DNA of 64,000 bases from Aptenodytes patagonicus. Taxonomy: Eukaryota; Chordata; Aves; Sphenisciformes; Spheniscidae. The DNA is taken from positions 54,712,151 to 54,776,150 of the forward strand of contig NC_134949.1 of the NCBI RefSeq assembly GCF_965638725.1. Direction: 5' to 3'. Below, in pieces: positions 1-10,739 of the stretch. Below the pieces are notes generated by a model that ran no database searches, was not told the DNA's origin, and saw only the letters and a program-made list of their open reading frames with translations. The position numbers were made by a program, and so were the translations under genes. Each line of letters begins with the position of its first letter. Within the stretch, counting starts at the first letter, position 1.

Positions 1-225
1 AACTTGTTGAAGAGCTTATGTTCCTCATAGCTTCTGTAGTAGAGGGGAAGCAGGTCCCTGGGGAGGTTGGCACGGCAGGACACAGCAGGCAGCAGTACAT
101 TGCGGGGCGGCTGGCTGGGCAGGGCGGTGATGGGTGGTGTGCCGGGCTGTAACACCAGCTGGGGCAAGACCTGTGCTTCAGGGTGCCAGCTCTGCAGGGG
201 CAGCTTTGGCAGGTTTTCGGGGCTA
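1..225 (-). CDS. SUSD3-like exon 4: cytoplasmic tail (partial)
   Basis: The acceptor TTTACCAG lies just above 225. The frame stays open to the window edge, encoding a Pro/Leu-rich tail that ends in SYEEHKLFNK. The stop codon is outside the window, or in a further exon. Confidence 0.65.
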
Positions 226-3200
226 CTGGTAAAGGCAAGGGGGAGACAGGTTAGTAAGAGGGGGCTGCAGCGCTGATGGGAGCCCGCAGCCCACCCAGGT
301 GATGCTGAGGCAGGGTGAAGGGGAGCCCTGGTCCTCTGGCTCACCTCCCCCTTGAAAAAGAGTGGGTGCAAGGGTTTAATTGCTGTTAGGTGCTAGGTGG
401 GGAGCATGGAAGAGCGTGAGGCAGGGGATCGAATGCCCAAGCGATGTGGGCTTTTACATCCGGCTGCTCCTGCCTCCAGGTGGTCTGGGAGCGGCTCTTG
501 TCCCTGCATTAGGAGCTGGGGGGGCAACGCCAGTGCGCGGGCTGAGCGGTACCTTTGGAAAGCCAGGCTATTGCAGCCTGCGAACGCCCCTGGGAACACA
601 GAGCTGGAGAGGGCTGAGAGGTGGTAATCGCGCCGGTGGTAGTGTTTCAGTCTCCCAAAAGCATTCCTTCCCCTCTCTGGGGTAGAGGGGTCACATTTCC
701 ATTCTCCTCTGACTTTCCCCCTATGCTGCTGCCTGCAAGGTGGAGGAAGAGATGCCTGTGCAGATGCTTTCTTTGCACTTTGTGGGCTGGCTGTTTTCAT
801 TTACCACCACCACCCCCCCTTCCCCCCCTTCCCTCTCCCCGCCCCCCCCCCCGAAAGATTGCATGTTTGTATCCTAAACCAAAGTTGTCACCGAGTGGCT
901 TTGCCCCGATTCCTCCACTCCCAGAGGAAAGCACCAAAGCTGTTTTAGCCCTGCAGAAACTGGGCGCTGGTGAGGCACTAGCCACCCCAGGGAAGAGCAG
1001 GCCAGCTGGGAGAGGTACGGCTGGTGCCTGCTGAGAGATTGAGATGTTATCTCTTGCAGGTTTTTTTTACTCCTTGTCCTCTTCTGATAATAAGGAATTA
1101 GGCTGTCGGTTAAAGCTGCATCCCTATGTAGGCTCCTGCATGGTCCCTGTCGCTGCGATCCCTTGTTCAGGATACCATCGCTGGCAAAACCGAAGAGGTC
1201 CTGCTGGACCGCAGGCCGGGACAACAGGGGAAATGCTGCTGCAGCGATGCCGCTCTGTGAGCGTGGTCCTGGCTGGTGGCACCTCTGCTTGCCCAGCCCT
1301 GCTCCCCACCGTGGCTTATCTCCCAGTCCTTCCCAGAGGAGGATGCTCCTCCTTTCCCCCCGCTGGGCTGTGCACACGCGCAGTTGCAGTGTACTTGGCC
1401 TTAGAAAAAGGGGTATTCCCACCGACCATCCTCTGTGTACTGTCTGTTCCCTTCTTCCTCCGTTATGGAGGGCTTTTTGTAAAGCACCAAGCTAACAGCT
1501 TTGCGTGTGCTGCGGCTTTCCTTGCAGGAGCCCCGCCGCCGGGACCCCATGCAAAGCCCCGTCTTCCTCACCGGGGCCAAACACACCTTTGCTTTGCAGC
1601 AGCGGTTTAACTTTTATTTTTTACGTGCGATCGTGCCAAGCTGCAGGTGGTTTCAGATGCGTGAACGGGAGAGGGTCGTGCAGAGGGAGAGGTGGGTCGC
1701 AAGATGCCGTGTCCCGAGTGAGCGCAACCCGCGCGGCTGCGTGTCTCAGCAGATGGCAGCAGCGACTCTCCTTCAGCCCCGGCTGTCGGTCCCTCCCCCC
1801 CCCCCCCCGGCTCCGTACTCACCCCCCGCGGCTCCTCCTCGCCCGATCTCGCCAGCAGCAGACGGCGAAGGAGACGGACAGGGCCAGGATAACGGCTCCG
1901 CTCAGCAGCGAGGCGGCCACCGCAGCGCGGGAGCCGGTGCCCGCGGGCTGCGGGGCGGCTGCGGGGGCAGAGCGGGGGCGCCGGTGAGCGGAGCCCGGGC
2001 TGGGCCGGGGGAGCGGGGGGGGGGGGGGGGCGCAACGCCCGCGGACGCGGGCGTTGCGCCCCCCCCCCCCCGCCCCGCTCCCCCTAAAGTTACGCTTCAG
2101 GGTGTAGTTTTTACTTACAACCATTTAAAAAAATAATGGTGAACGTGGGTGACGCATTATAACCACATGGGACAGAAAGCATAACACGGCGGCTGCCTCT
2201 TGCATAAAGCACAAAGGCAGCATGAATTAAGCCCTGAATAAAAAATGAAGACACGATGGTAACTCGTTTTTTGTTTTTTGGGTTTTTTTTTTATGACCTG
2301 GAACGTGTATTTTGGCTTAACTGTTCCGGGGGGAAGTTAAAAAGGGAAAACAGTTAAAAAGGGGAAAAAAATTAAAACGGGGGAAAAAGTTAAAAAGGGG
2401 GAAAAAGTCAAAAAGGGAAAAAAGTTAAGTTAAAAAGGATTGAGGAAGCATGAGTATTTGAAAGAAAAAATGGGCTTGTGAAATCTAAAAAAAAAAATTA
2501 AAAATTAATTGGAAACTTTGATGGACGTAATCATGGAATCATAGAATGGTTTAGGTTGGAAGGGACCTTTAAAGGTCATCTAGTCCAACCCCCCTGGCCG
2601 CGGGCAGGGACATCTTCAACTAGATCAGGTTGCTCAGAGCCCCCGTCCAACCTGACCTTGAATGTTTCCAGGGATGGGGCATCCACCACCTCTCTGGGCA
2701 ACCTGTGCCAGTGTTTCACCACACTCAGCATAAAAAAAATAGCTGCTTCCTTCAGAATTTTCTTGGACGGGTGTGTGGTTCGTCGGAGTCTGTGATCCCT
2801 ACCTGCCCTAAGATGAATGTCTGGAAAGAACAGATGAATTACATCCTTATCAAACTGTAAAGGGATCCTAAATGATGTTTGCATTTTAAATGTCTAAAGT
2901 TAGGGACGTGGCTCCCATCCCAAGGGCAAAATGATATGAAAGAATTTGCTAACATCTGCAAAAATGGTATGTTTAGGTTTTCAAAGTAATAAAACACACA
3001 GATTCAAAAAACCCAACCTTATGACCCTTGCAAAATAACCAAACTAAGACTTCTGAAAGTACAGAGATTTGCTTTTTGTTTCAAAGAGAACAAGTGCTTG
3101 GGGATTTTTTCCTTAAAACCATCTTAAAACCTCTTTATTTTGGGGAATCTACGGTGTGATTTAAAGTTTGGGATTTTTTTTTGGTTCACCCAAGTTGTTT

Positions 3201-6200
3201 CTTCATTAAGCAGTGCACAAACTGCAGCCTCTGTTCAGAGCCAAGAAGACAAGGTTTGCTGATGAGCTTTATGAATGTTTTACTACAGGAGCACCTGTAA
3301 TCTGTTGCAATAAAGTTCATTGCTTTTATATTTCTTGTTTTCTTTTATGAACTTCATTATGATACTCATTGACTATATCACCAGGTTTTACAGCTCTGAA
3401 TTGAGGCGAATTGCTTTATTTTTGTTTTCATTTTTAAAGGGCAAGTTGTTTGGGGTGCTTCTGAGCTGAAGCACCTGCAGGGATGTCCTATGGTTGAAGC
3501 GCTTTGGTTTCTAATTTGACCTTTGTGAGATGCTACCTTTTTAAAATGGATTTGCTTATCTTGAGCAAGTGAAAGAGAAGTGGCAAAACCGAATGTGGCA
3601 GACCTTTTCCATTTCAAACTTTTTTTTAGCCAGCTATTGCACCACAGGTTTACTCATAAACTGTTTCTGAAAGGGCCCCAGGTCTTTAATTCTCAGTGTC
3701 CGGCATGAGCAATATAATTCACGCGTAAGCTATATAGTATTTACAACTTCTGTGGTTTTGCTTGCCACTGCAAAAATATATAACTTTCTTGAGGGCAATT
3801 TTCCTGAAATTATTTTATGTACACACAAAATATGCAGTGCGTGAGAGAAAGCTTTTAAAGCAATAAACTTTGTTCCTTCGACATTCGGGCATTCGTTCTC
3901 GATAAGCTCGTACCACAAAAAATGTGAGGGCCATTTGCAACTGGCACATGCTCTGCATGTGCTTTCACAAACAGCACGTCCTGGATTATTACAGAGTTCA
4001 GCTTTCCTCCTGATAAAAGCTTTTGGCTGTGCCCTGGAGTCCCTGTGCCTGGCACCTGGAGTCGTGTCTCTGCTGGTACCAGGTTTTGACCTAACTTGGT
4101 GACTTCTGTACCCATTACTGGGAGCGAGATAAGGCCTGGTTATCTGCTGAGCCAATGCCAGGTGAATTCACCCCTTTGGCAACTCCCTGTCTTATGCAGC
4201 TCATGAAACGCTGCTGCAGGGACCCCGCTGAAGCATGGCATTTCACCCGTGCTGACGACCACCGACCGGGTCAAGCTGGACCTCTGCTGTACCCTTTTGG
4301 GGCGGCTGGGGCACCCCACCTCCTCCTTCTGCCCTCGCTGGCTTGGCCAGAGTGAGGAAACCCCCATGCAAGGGCCGGTAGCTGTGCCTCCCCTCCTGAG
4401 TTAGCAATCACGTGGCGATCACCTGCACCCTGTTGAGAAGTGGGCACAGGGGCTGGGTCACGCCGGTGGGCTCCTTACCCTGGCAGTGGGGTGGGGGGTG
4501 GCTCCAGGATGAAGTGCTCTCCTGGCGGAGGCAGGAGAGCCTCTCACTGCCCACCAGCTGGTACCCCTCCTGGCACCAGTACACAAGGACCGAGCCCACG
4601 GAGACGCCTGAGCCTCTGTCCACGTAGTAGTATCCGTAGCGCGGCCGGGGGAGAGCCGTGCATGGCGCTGGGGGAGAAGGGGAGACATTAAGTGGAGGTG
4701 GTGACAAAGCCCCCACTGGTGATGCTTTTGAAAAGGCTGCCTGGCCCCGGTGTCACTCCTGCAGGTCCTGCAAGTCTCTGAATTTTTTTTTGCATAATCC
4801 TAAAGGAGAGATGTAGGGAAGTCTAGTGGCTTTATCTGGAAAATGTCTTCTAGTTGCAAATTCTGCAATGTGAGCAGCTACTGAACAGCAGAAGTGGGAC
4901 TGGAAAGGTACAGGATGGGGACAGTGTGCAGAGAGAGCAACCCTTAGGAGGGAAAGCAAGAGGACAGGCATTTTTTAATACCCCAATATTCTGGGAGAAT
5001 ATTGTTGGCTGGAACTCAAAGCAATAAAAATACTACTCTATGCTATAGAGAGATACTTTTTCCATCCCAGCCTTTAATTTTTTTTTCTGGTTTGTTACCC
5101 ACAACTATTCAGAGCTACTCAGTTATCCTGCTTAGATCATCCTTTCTGCATTGCACCCTTCGCATCTTTAGAACTGTCCTTGTTCCAGCTTGCTAATACC
5201 TGGCGAGAGCCGGAAGTGAGGCAGGCTCCAAAAGGGATGCCAGTCTGACTGTGTGCTTGCAAAAAAACCCTGGATATACTAACACAAGGCCAAGAAAACA
5301 TGGATGAGTAGATTCTTGTGTAACAGGTGTCACAGGTACCAATATCCTGAATTAAGGGAAAATATACTGATCAACTCTAGTTAAGCTAAGCTTAAAACCT
5401 GCAGGCAAAAATGTGCTCTATCTAGCTTAGGGGGAACTTTTGAGGGAAATTCCGAGTGCAGCAGTAAAGCTAATGCGAGGGAGAGGTTTGGTTTGCCTCT
5501 GCTTTTGCTGAGATGATGTAGGCTTCTCCTCAGAGGGGCTAACAAGAAACAAATCAGGTTGAGTAAGATCAGACTTTCTCCAGGTCCAGCAATACTGTTA
5601 ACAGGTAGTGGAGATGTCTATGTGAGTAAATTCAGCCGCGCCAGGGAAGCTGCCCGGACGCCTGGACTGGATCTGTTGTACTGTTAAATTGTCTGGCACT
5701 GGCTAACACCTTCCCCAACAGTCCCTTGCCATGATTTGGAGATAAGGTGGTCCAGGGACCATTCCCAACAGGCATTTTGGAAAAAACAGAGAGTTCATAA
5801 AGGTTTAGGAAGGTGAAGGTTCAATAGTATGGCATGGGCTGCTCTGCACTGCTGCCCGCACGTGGAGGTGGGCAGGCTGCCTGTACCGGGCGGGCAGTCA
5901 CCCCACGGCAGCCCCGACACCATGTCCCACTTGCTGGGGAATGGCGCGTGCTCTGCTCTAGGAAGTGGATTAAAAAAAAATAACCACCCTCAGTATTTGG
6001 AGATTATTTGTGCTTTTAAAAAATCTCCATCCTCATTTCTTCCCAAGGGTCCCAACTCAGCCCTCGGGGACAGGGATGCATTCAGTGTGCCTGTACCTTG
6101 GCCAGGGAGCTGGTTCATCATGATATGCATAGAGGTTAACGTGGAGGAGGACTTTACTCTCAAAGGAAGACAGTCAAGCATTAAATTTCCTCCCTGTGCC

Positions 6201-6618
6201 TAGCGACTTTGCCTCTGATGAGACACATCTCTCCCAGATCACAGAAGCTGCTGTGGCTGTGAGGACCATGCAAAGCCCTGCAGCCCCTACACATGCTCTA
6301 GGCATGCCTCCGCACCTGCCGGGAGAAGCACCGTCATGCCGTCATCAACACGTCCCCGCGCCCTTCACCCTGTGTGCCTGCACGGTGGGGCCCCAAGCAG
6401 CCCCGCAGAGGGAGAGGCAGGCAATCGCTCGCTCGAGTACCTGAGATGTTGCTGTGCATGTAGGTCCCATTGGCAACGTCTCTGGGCAGCCCCTTTCTGA
6501 CGTGTCCTGCCCCGGGCGAGGCGGTCCCGGGCCCAGCAGCATCACTCCAGGCAAAGCTCAGGCAGCTCCAGGGCAGCAGGCAAAGGGCGATGCATTTCCC
6601 AAACCTTTGTCCCGTCAT
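1..6618 (-). CDS. SUSD3-like single-sushi-domain membrane protein (3' end off window)
   Basis: Four coding exons join in phase on the minus strand: 6441-6618, 4479-4667, 1823-1958 and 1-225 (continues past the window edge). The visible protein is about 242 residues. Residues 1-30 form a signal peptide (hydrophobic core CIALCLLPWSCLSFAWS). Next come two N-glycosylation sequons (NGT, NIS). One sushi/CCP domain spans about 61-122, with its four cysteines in PCTAL, VYWC, RLSC and PHC. A transmembrane helix covers about 134-158, followed by a basic stop-transfer (RDRARRSR). The tail is proline-rich and ends in view with YEEHKLFNK. The sushi region (SVGSVLVYWCQEGYQLVGS), the TM exon and the tail motif resemble human SUSD3 (SVGTVLMFRC.., KHFNK) as I remember it. 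Human SUSD3 lies on chromosome 9, so this may be a paralogue; I give no symbol. The start ATG at 6618 lies in a good context (ACCATGA). Ligand and function are unknown. A different small CCP receptor is possible. Confidence 0.72.
226..1822. other. Intron 3 of the SUSD3-like gene
   Basis: No exon with matching phase was seen. It contains pyrimidine runs near 800-855 and a C-run near 1793-1808 beside the TM exon. Reading frames here are broken by stops and resemble no family I know. Confidence 0.5.
1823..1958 (-). CDS. SUSD3-like exon 3: transmembrane segment
   Basis: The acceptor CCCCCGCAG ends at 1959; the donor is GTGAGT at 1822 going down. It encodes a short Pro-rich linker, then a helix (AAVAASLLSGAVILALSV and on to CCW), then a basic cluster. 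Very GC-rich. Confidence 0.75.
2006..2085. repeat. Large near-perfect inverted repeat (hairpin)
   Basis: The left arm starts GAGCG, followed by a 16-base G run and CGCAACGCCCGCG. The right arm is its reverse complement after a 1-2 base loop at about 2045, ending in a C run and CGCCCCGCTC. Arms are about 35-40 bases each. It lies in the intron directly upstream of the TM exon. Confidence 0.9.
2335..2438. repeat. Purine-rich minisatellite (unit like GTTAAAAAGGGGAAAAA)
   Basis: About six imperfect tandem copies of a 16-18 base unit in which a TTAA step alternates with A-runs and G-runs. Intronic. Confidence 0.75.
2532..2840 (-). mobile_element. CR1 LINE 3' fragment
   Basis: Begins with the CR1 tail in reverse (AATCATAGAATGGTTTAGG, then GTTGGAAGGGACCTTTAAAG, then AGTCCAACCCC). 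It continues into the C-terminal end of ORF2 on the minus strand ([20 protein letters not shown]). 5'-truncated, inside intron 2 of the SUSD3-like gene. Confidence 0.9.
2841..4478. other. Rest of intron 2 of the SUSD3-like gene
   Basis: AT-rich intronic sequence. I see no further exon, RNA gene or recognisable repeat. Confidence 0.5.
4479..4667 (-). CDS. SUSD3-like exon 2: sushi/CCP domain
   Basis: The acceptor is a pyrimidine-rich tract ending CAG just above 4667; the donor is GTAAGG just below 4479. The single exon encodes the whole CCP module with four cysteines and the conserved Trp (SSWSHPPPHC) between Cys3 and Cys4. It starts and ends in phase 1, the usual phase for shuffled CCP exons. 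Confidence 0.82.
4668..6440. other. Intron 1 of the SUSD3-like gene
   Basis: No in-phase exon was seen and no repeat family was recognised. Confidence 0.5.
6441..6618 (-). CDS. SUSD3-like exon 1: signal peptide
   Basis: ATG at 6618, ending NISG with donor GTACTC at 6440 going down. It encodes 59 residues plus one base (phase 1), matching the phase needed by the sushi exon. Confidence 0.68.
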
Positions 6619-7990
6619 GGTTTGGGGCAGCACAGCATCGTCAGGTGCCCGGCTGTCCTGAGTGCCTGCGGTTTCCCTTTGCTTCTGAGCAGGAATCAGC
6701 TGGGATCTTAGGGCGTTAAGCCTTGAGCAGCAAAGCTAGCAGCTGCTCTTCCCCCAGGGCTTGCCTCTCCTCTGCGTCGGCATGAACCCCACGTCCCTGC
6801 TCCTAGCACTGCCAGCCCTGCTCCAGCCGCTCGGCTGAGCGGCTCCAAAGCCCCGCAGAGAAACCAGCTGCGGGAAAGGGAGGGAGAAGCAGCAAGTGCT
6901 TGGGATCCATCTTTTACAGCTCCCTCCTGCAGGGACTGGCTGTCACCATCTCTCCGGGTGCTGGAGCCACACATCGGGTGCCCTCCTTCTCCCCTACCTG
7001 CCGAAATCCATGCTTGAGCTCGCTGCTGAGACTCCTCAGCTGCAGACCTTCCCGTGCTCACCTCTTCCCTCCTGCCAGAGCCTCGGGCTGATTTTCTGTA
7101 AACAGCAGCATAGCGGGATATGTGCCACGGGAATCAAAAGGGTTTCATAGCAGCAACTCCACCAGTTTTGCTGCTGTGGGAACCACAGAGAAATCTGTTT
7201 TCCCTTTTCCTTGGGGTTCCCTCTGTGCAGCGTCTCTCTGCCTGTCGCTTCAGGCCGTGATGTTTTCTGATGTTTTATAGCTGGAGGGGCTGCAGTAGCG
7301 ACCAGCTCTTGCCTCCTGGGATGTAGGTTGCTCTTACTTGCCCCTAGCTACCTGGCCCCTTGTGCACACCCAGGAAGAGGCGAGATGTCCTGTGTTGCCC
7401 AAGCACTCGAGACAGTGAGGTTTTGGCGCAGGCAATGCCTCTGTGCCGAGGCTTTCCCCAGCAGCCAGTACACCAGCTGTGTGACCAGCGGGGCTTTGCA
7501 GGGATTTTTGGATCACCCCCTGCTGTGGCTGTCTTCTTCCCTCCTTGCACGCCCTGGAGCTCCCCTCATCCTGTGGGTCTCCTTTACCCCTCCTGTCCTG
7601 CATCCTTGCCTGTCCTGGGGCAACCTGGGACTTACTGCAGGTATAAGGGTGAAAGCCCAGGCCACTATTCATCGATAGCATTGGTACAAATACAGCGGCC
7701 ACCACAGCTGGGTGTGAGGACATTTGCAAGTGCTCGCAGCTTGACAGGGAGATGCTCTGGCTCTGTGGGTCAGCTTTTGTTCGCCTCTCTTTTATATCTG
7801 TGGCTTGTAGCTGCAGCCAATGTGCTTGGCTGAGCATGGCTGCCCGAGTGGATCTGGGGGGCCAAAATGATTCCTTGGATGTGTGGGCAGCTCCTGTTTG
7901 TAAAACCAAACAGTGGTCTTATGGTCTTTGTGTGATTTACTGCAGTGCATAAAGGGGAAATAAAAATGTCAGCTGGAGTCAAACCCCTGT

Positions 7991-8016
7991 CCCATCCCAT
8001 CCCATCCCATCCCATC
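7991..8016. repeat. (CCCAT)n microsatellite
   Basis: Five tandem copies of CCCAT followed by CC. Confidence 0.95.
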
Positions 8017-10269
8017 CTGGGGGTGCAGCCAAGGGGGTCTGCAGCAAGGAGGGGAGCTGTGGGGCTGGGCCATGGCTGGCACTGGGACCCCCTCTTGCTC
8101 GCACCCTGGGCGGCTCAGCAGTGCTCCGGCCCTCCTTGCACTTGCAGAGGGGTCTCTTGTCACTTCCGTGGGCTTTTGGACCTGGGAACACCTTAATCCT
8201 ACTCTGTCTGTCTGTCCATCTGTCTCTCAGACACTCCCTTTTGGTTTTGGCTGTGCTGGTACCTCTCTGGGCTTCTCTCCAGGGGATTTTCTTGCTTTCT
8301 CAGGAAAACCTGTTTCAACCTCCCATGGCTCATAATGATCTTGCTCAAAACCTACTTTAATTTTTTCTCTTTCCTGCTTAATCCTTCTTAAACTGTGAGC
8401 TTTCCTCAGATACCCTTGGTGAGCGGGCCGAGGAGGGGGGGGTCCTCCCCAGCTCAGTGAATATTGCTGGTTTCTTGTTTTATTTTTTTTTCCTTTCCCC
8501 TTCTGACTGCAGGGATTTTGCTGTTTGTTTGTGCAATGAAGGTAAGCTTTGAGGCAGGCTGGGCAGTGTGAAAGTGTAACACTGAGAGCAGAGGAGCCAG
8601 CCTTGGGGCATGCCCCTGGTGCAAACGCAGTCATCTCCCGGCAGCTGGGAGCTGGGGCACAGGCAGCCCCGTGGGCACTAGGGATGTGCCCATCTTGTTG
8701 GACGGGACCAACCCTGAACTGGCCCCTCTGCCGAGCCTGAGGCCAGTGCTGCGTGTGCCTTCTTCTGCTGGGGCTTATGAGCTGGACCCACCGCTGCTGA
8801 TGGCTGGGGGACTGTGGGAAGAGCCAAGGCCAGTACCCTCTGTCCCATCCCCGCTGCTGGATGTGTCCCGATGCTAAACAGCTGGGGACTGAGCACGTGT
8901 CGCAAGCGTGGCCTTCAGTGTGGGGCTGGCGGCGGTAAGTCTTGTCACATGTGCCGGGGAATGAATGGGCTCAGCAAAAGCCCGGGGACACAATAACCAC
9001 ACTTGAGCTTGTGCTCAAAATACTGAGTAGATGACATGGATTATTCCTTTGGTAATGCTCTTAAGAGCTATTCCTGGGCCCGAGGGAGATAAAGGGGCTT
9101 ATTATTGCAAAACCAATATCCTGCTGGGGGGGGATTTCAACACCGTTCCCTGCACCCTGCTTTCTGGTGGCAGCTGTCTGCGCAGAGCCGGGGAGCCAGG
9201 CACTGGGCTGTGCAGGCAGAGGCAGGGGATGACCCTGGGCTCAGGCGAGGACCGTGTCTGTGCCCTGGCTCAGCGAGGCCTTTCCTTGTGGGGAAGGCAA
9301 GAAGGAAGGGGGAGCTAGCAGGGGAGCTGGTGTGGCCAAGGGGATGCAGCTTGTGGCCAAGCTCTCCCAGCCCCAGAGTCTTGGCTGGGGGCTCCCACCT
9401 TCCCCGTGATCTCCTTCAAGGCCTGCTCCTCCGCCACAGCAACCTTGCAAGGCAAAGCTCAGCTGATGGCTTTCAAAGCTGGCTCAAAGGTCTCTCACAC
9501 CTGCACTCAGATCTCCCTGCTGGCTGATGGGCATCCACTTGGGGATAAAGCTTTGCTGAGCCACGGTGGGATTTCCCCCTACCTTCTCCTGTGCCTCTTT
9601 GAACCTTTTAAATACCCCCTTTGCAAAAGTGCCTCTCTCACACGTTCCCACCTGCATGAGTGTCGCCCTGCCCTGGACAATTTTCTCCTCCAGCCCCTGC
9701 TCTACAGCTTCAAAGCTGGCACCCCAGCTTGGATCAGCTGCTGGGGCTCTCCCGTCTCCCATCCCATGGTCTCACCAGGCCAGGACGCCCTCAGCCCTGG
9801 GGATGGCACATGGCCGCCCTTCACCTTGTTCCACCCCTGTGTCCTGCCTCCCCTGGCCAGAGAAAGCGGCATCCCTCTCCCTGTAGCACAGGCAGCCAAG
9901 CAGAGGTGTGTTGGCATCAACACAGCACCATGACAGTTAAGAGATCCCTCCTTTAATCTCCTGTAGGTGTTTTTTCCATCCTGGCATGGCCCACACCCTC
10001 ATACCATTCTCCTGGTTTTGGCACAGTCCCTGTCAGCTCTGCAGTTTTTTATTGTGCTGCTTTGACACCAAAAAGCACCAGTCCCAGAGAAGAACAAGCG
10101 CTTTTCTTCTTCCTCGTGACATGAGGATGTCTGGAGAAGGGTCCCTGGAGAGGAGCGCAGGTAGATGAACTGTGAGGTGTGGCAGGTGCACCTGCCCTGA
10201 CAAAGACTGGGGGTAGTAAGACCACTGTGTCCTCACTTTTCACGCCCTTACTTTTGTGCCTTTAAGGTG

Positions 10270-10739
10270 GCAGGTGCTGACCTGGTACACACTTTGGGGC
10301 TGTGATTATGGTCATGTATACACCTCGGGCGAGGGGTAAGAAAGTCAAGGCCCTCAGCCAATCAGAATTGACCACAGATCAGATTCAACTAGGGTATAAA
10401 TGGAGCCCCACCGGAGGGCAAGTTGAGCTGGTCCTCCTCGGAGCAGCGGGTCTGCAGTCGGGGACTCTCCCCTTGGGTTGGGACGCCACCCAAGGAAACT
10501 CCTTGAGGGTGAGAGCCCTCATCTTATAGGTGAGTGATTGTGCACATTTTGGGTCCTCATTTCTAAAGCCGTCTGTGCAGTATTAATTCCTTGTACACCA
10601 TCCTGAACCTGTGGTTTACTGATGTCAGAGTGTCGACGCCTCATTTCTAGTTAGTTTTCTCTTAAACAATTTTGGTTAAAATAAAGTTTATTTTTTAATT
10701 TATCACCTGCCTAATTTGATTTCGTGAGCCTCCGCGACA
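10270..10739 (+). mobile_element. Probable solo LTR of an endogenous retrovirus
   Basis: Promoter and polyadenylation signals occur in LTR order: CCAAT (10358-10362), TATAAA (10395-10400), a transcript-start-like segment, then AATAAA (10680-10685) followed by a T-rich stretch. The right end looks like GCGACA near 10739. I could not fix the left edge or find a target-site duplication, and there is no coding sequence beside it. Confidence 0.55.

Larger units (their letters stand above)
1750..2090. other. GC-rich island over the TM exon
   Basis: Very high G+C with many CpGs, surrounding exon 3 of the SUSD3-like gene and a large hairpin at 2006-2085. It is either an internal CpG island or a GC-rich exon of a microchromosome-like domain. 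Confidence 0.5.

Noticed and set aside
1607-2136. Overlapping frames on both strands rich in Pro, Gly and Arg
   Set aside because: Apart from the TM exon at 1823-1958, these reflect G/C runs and the hairpin.
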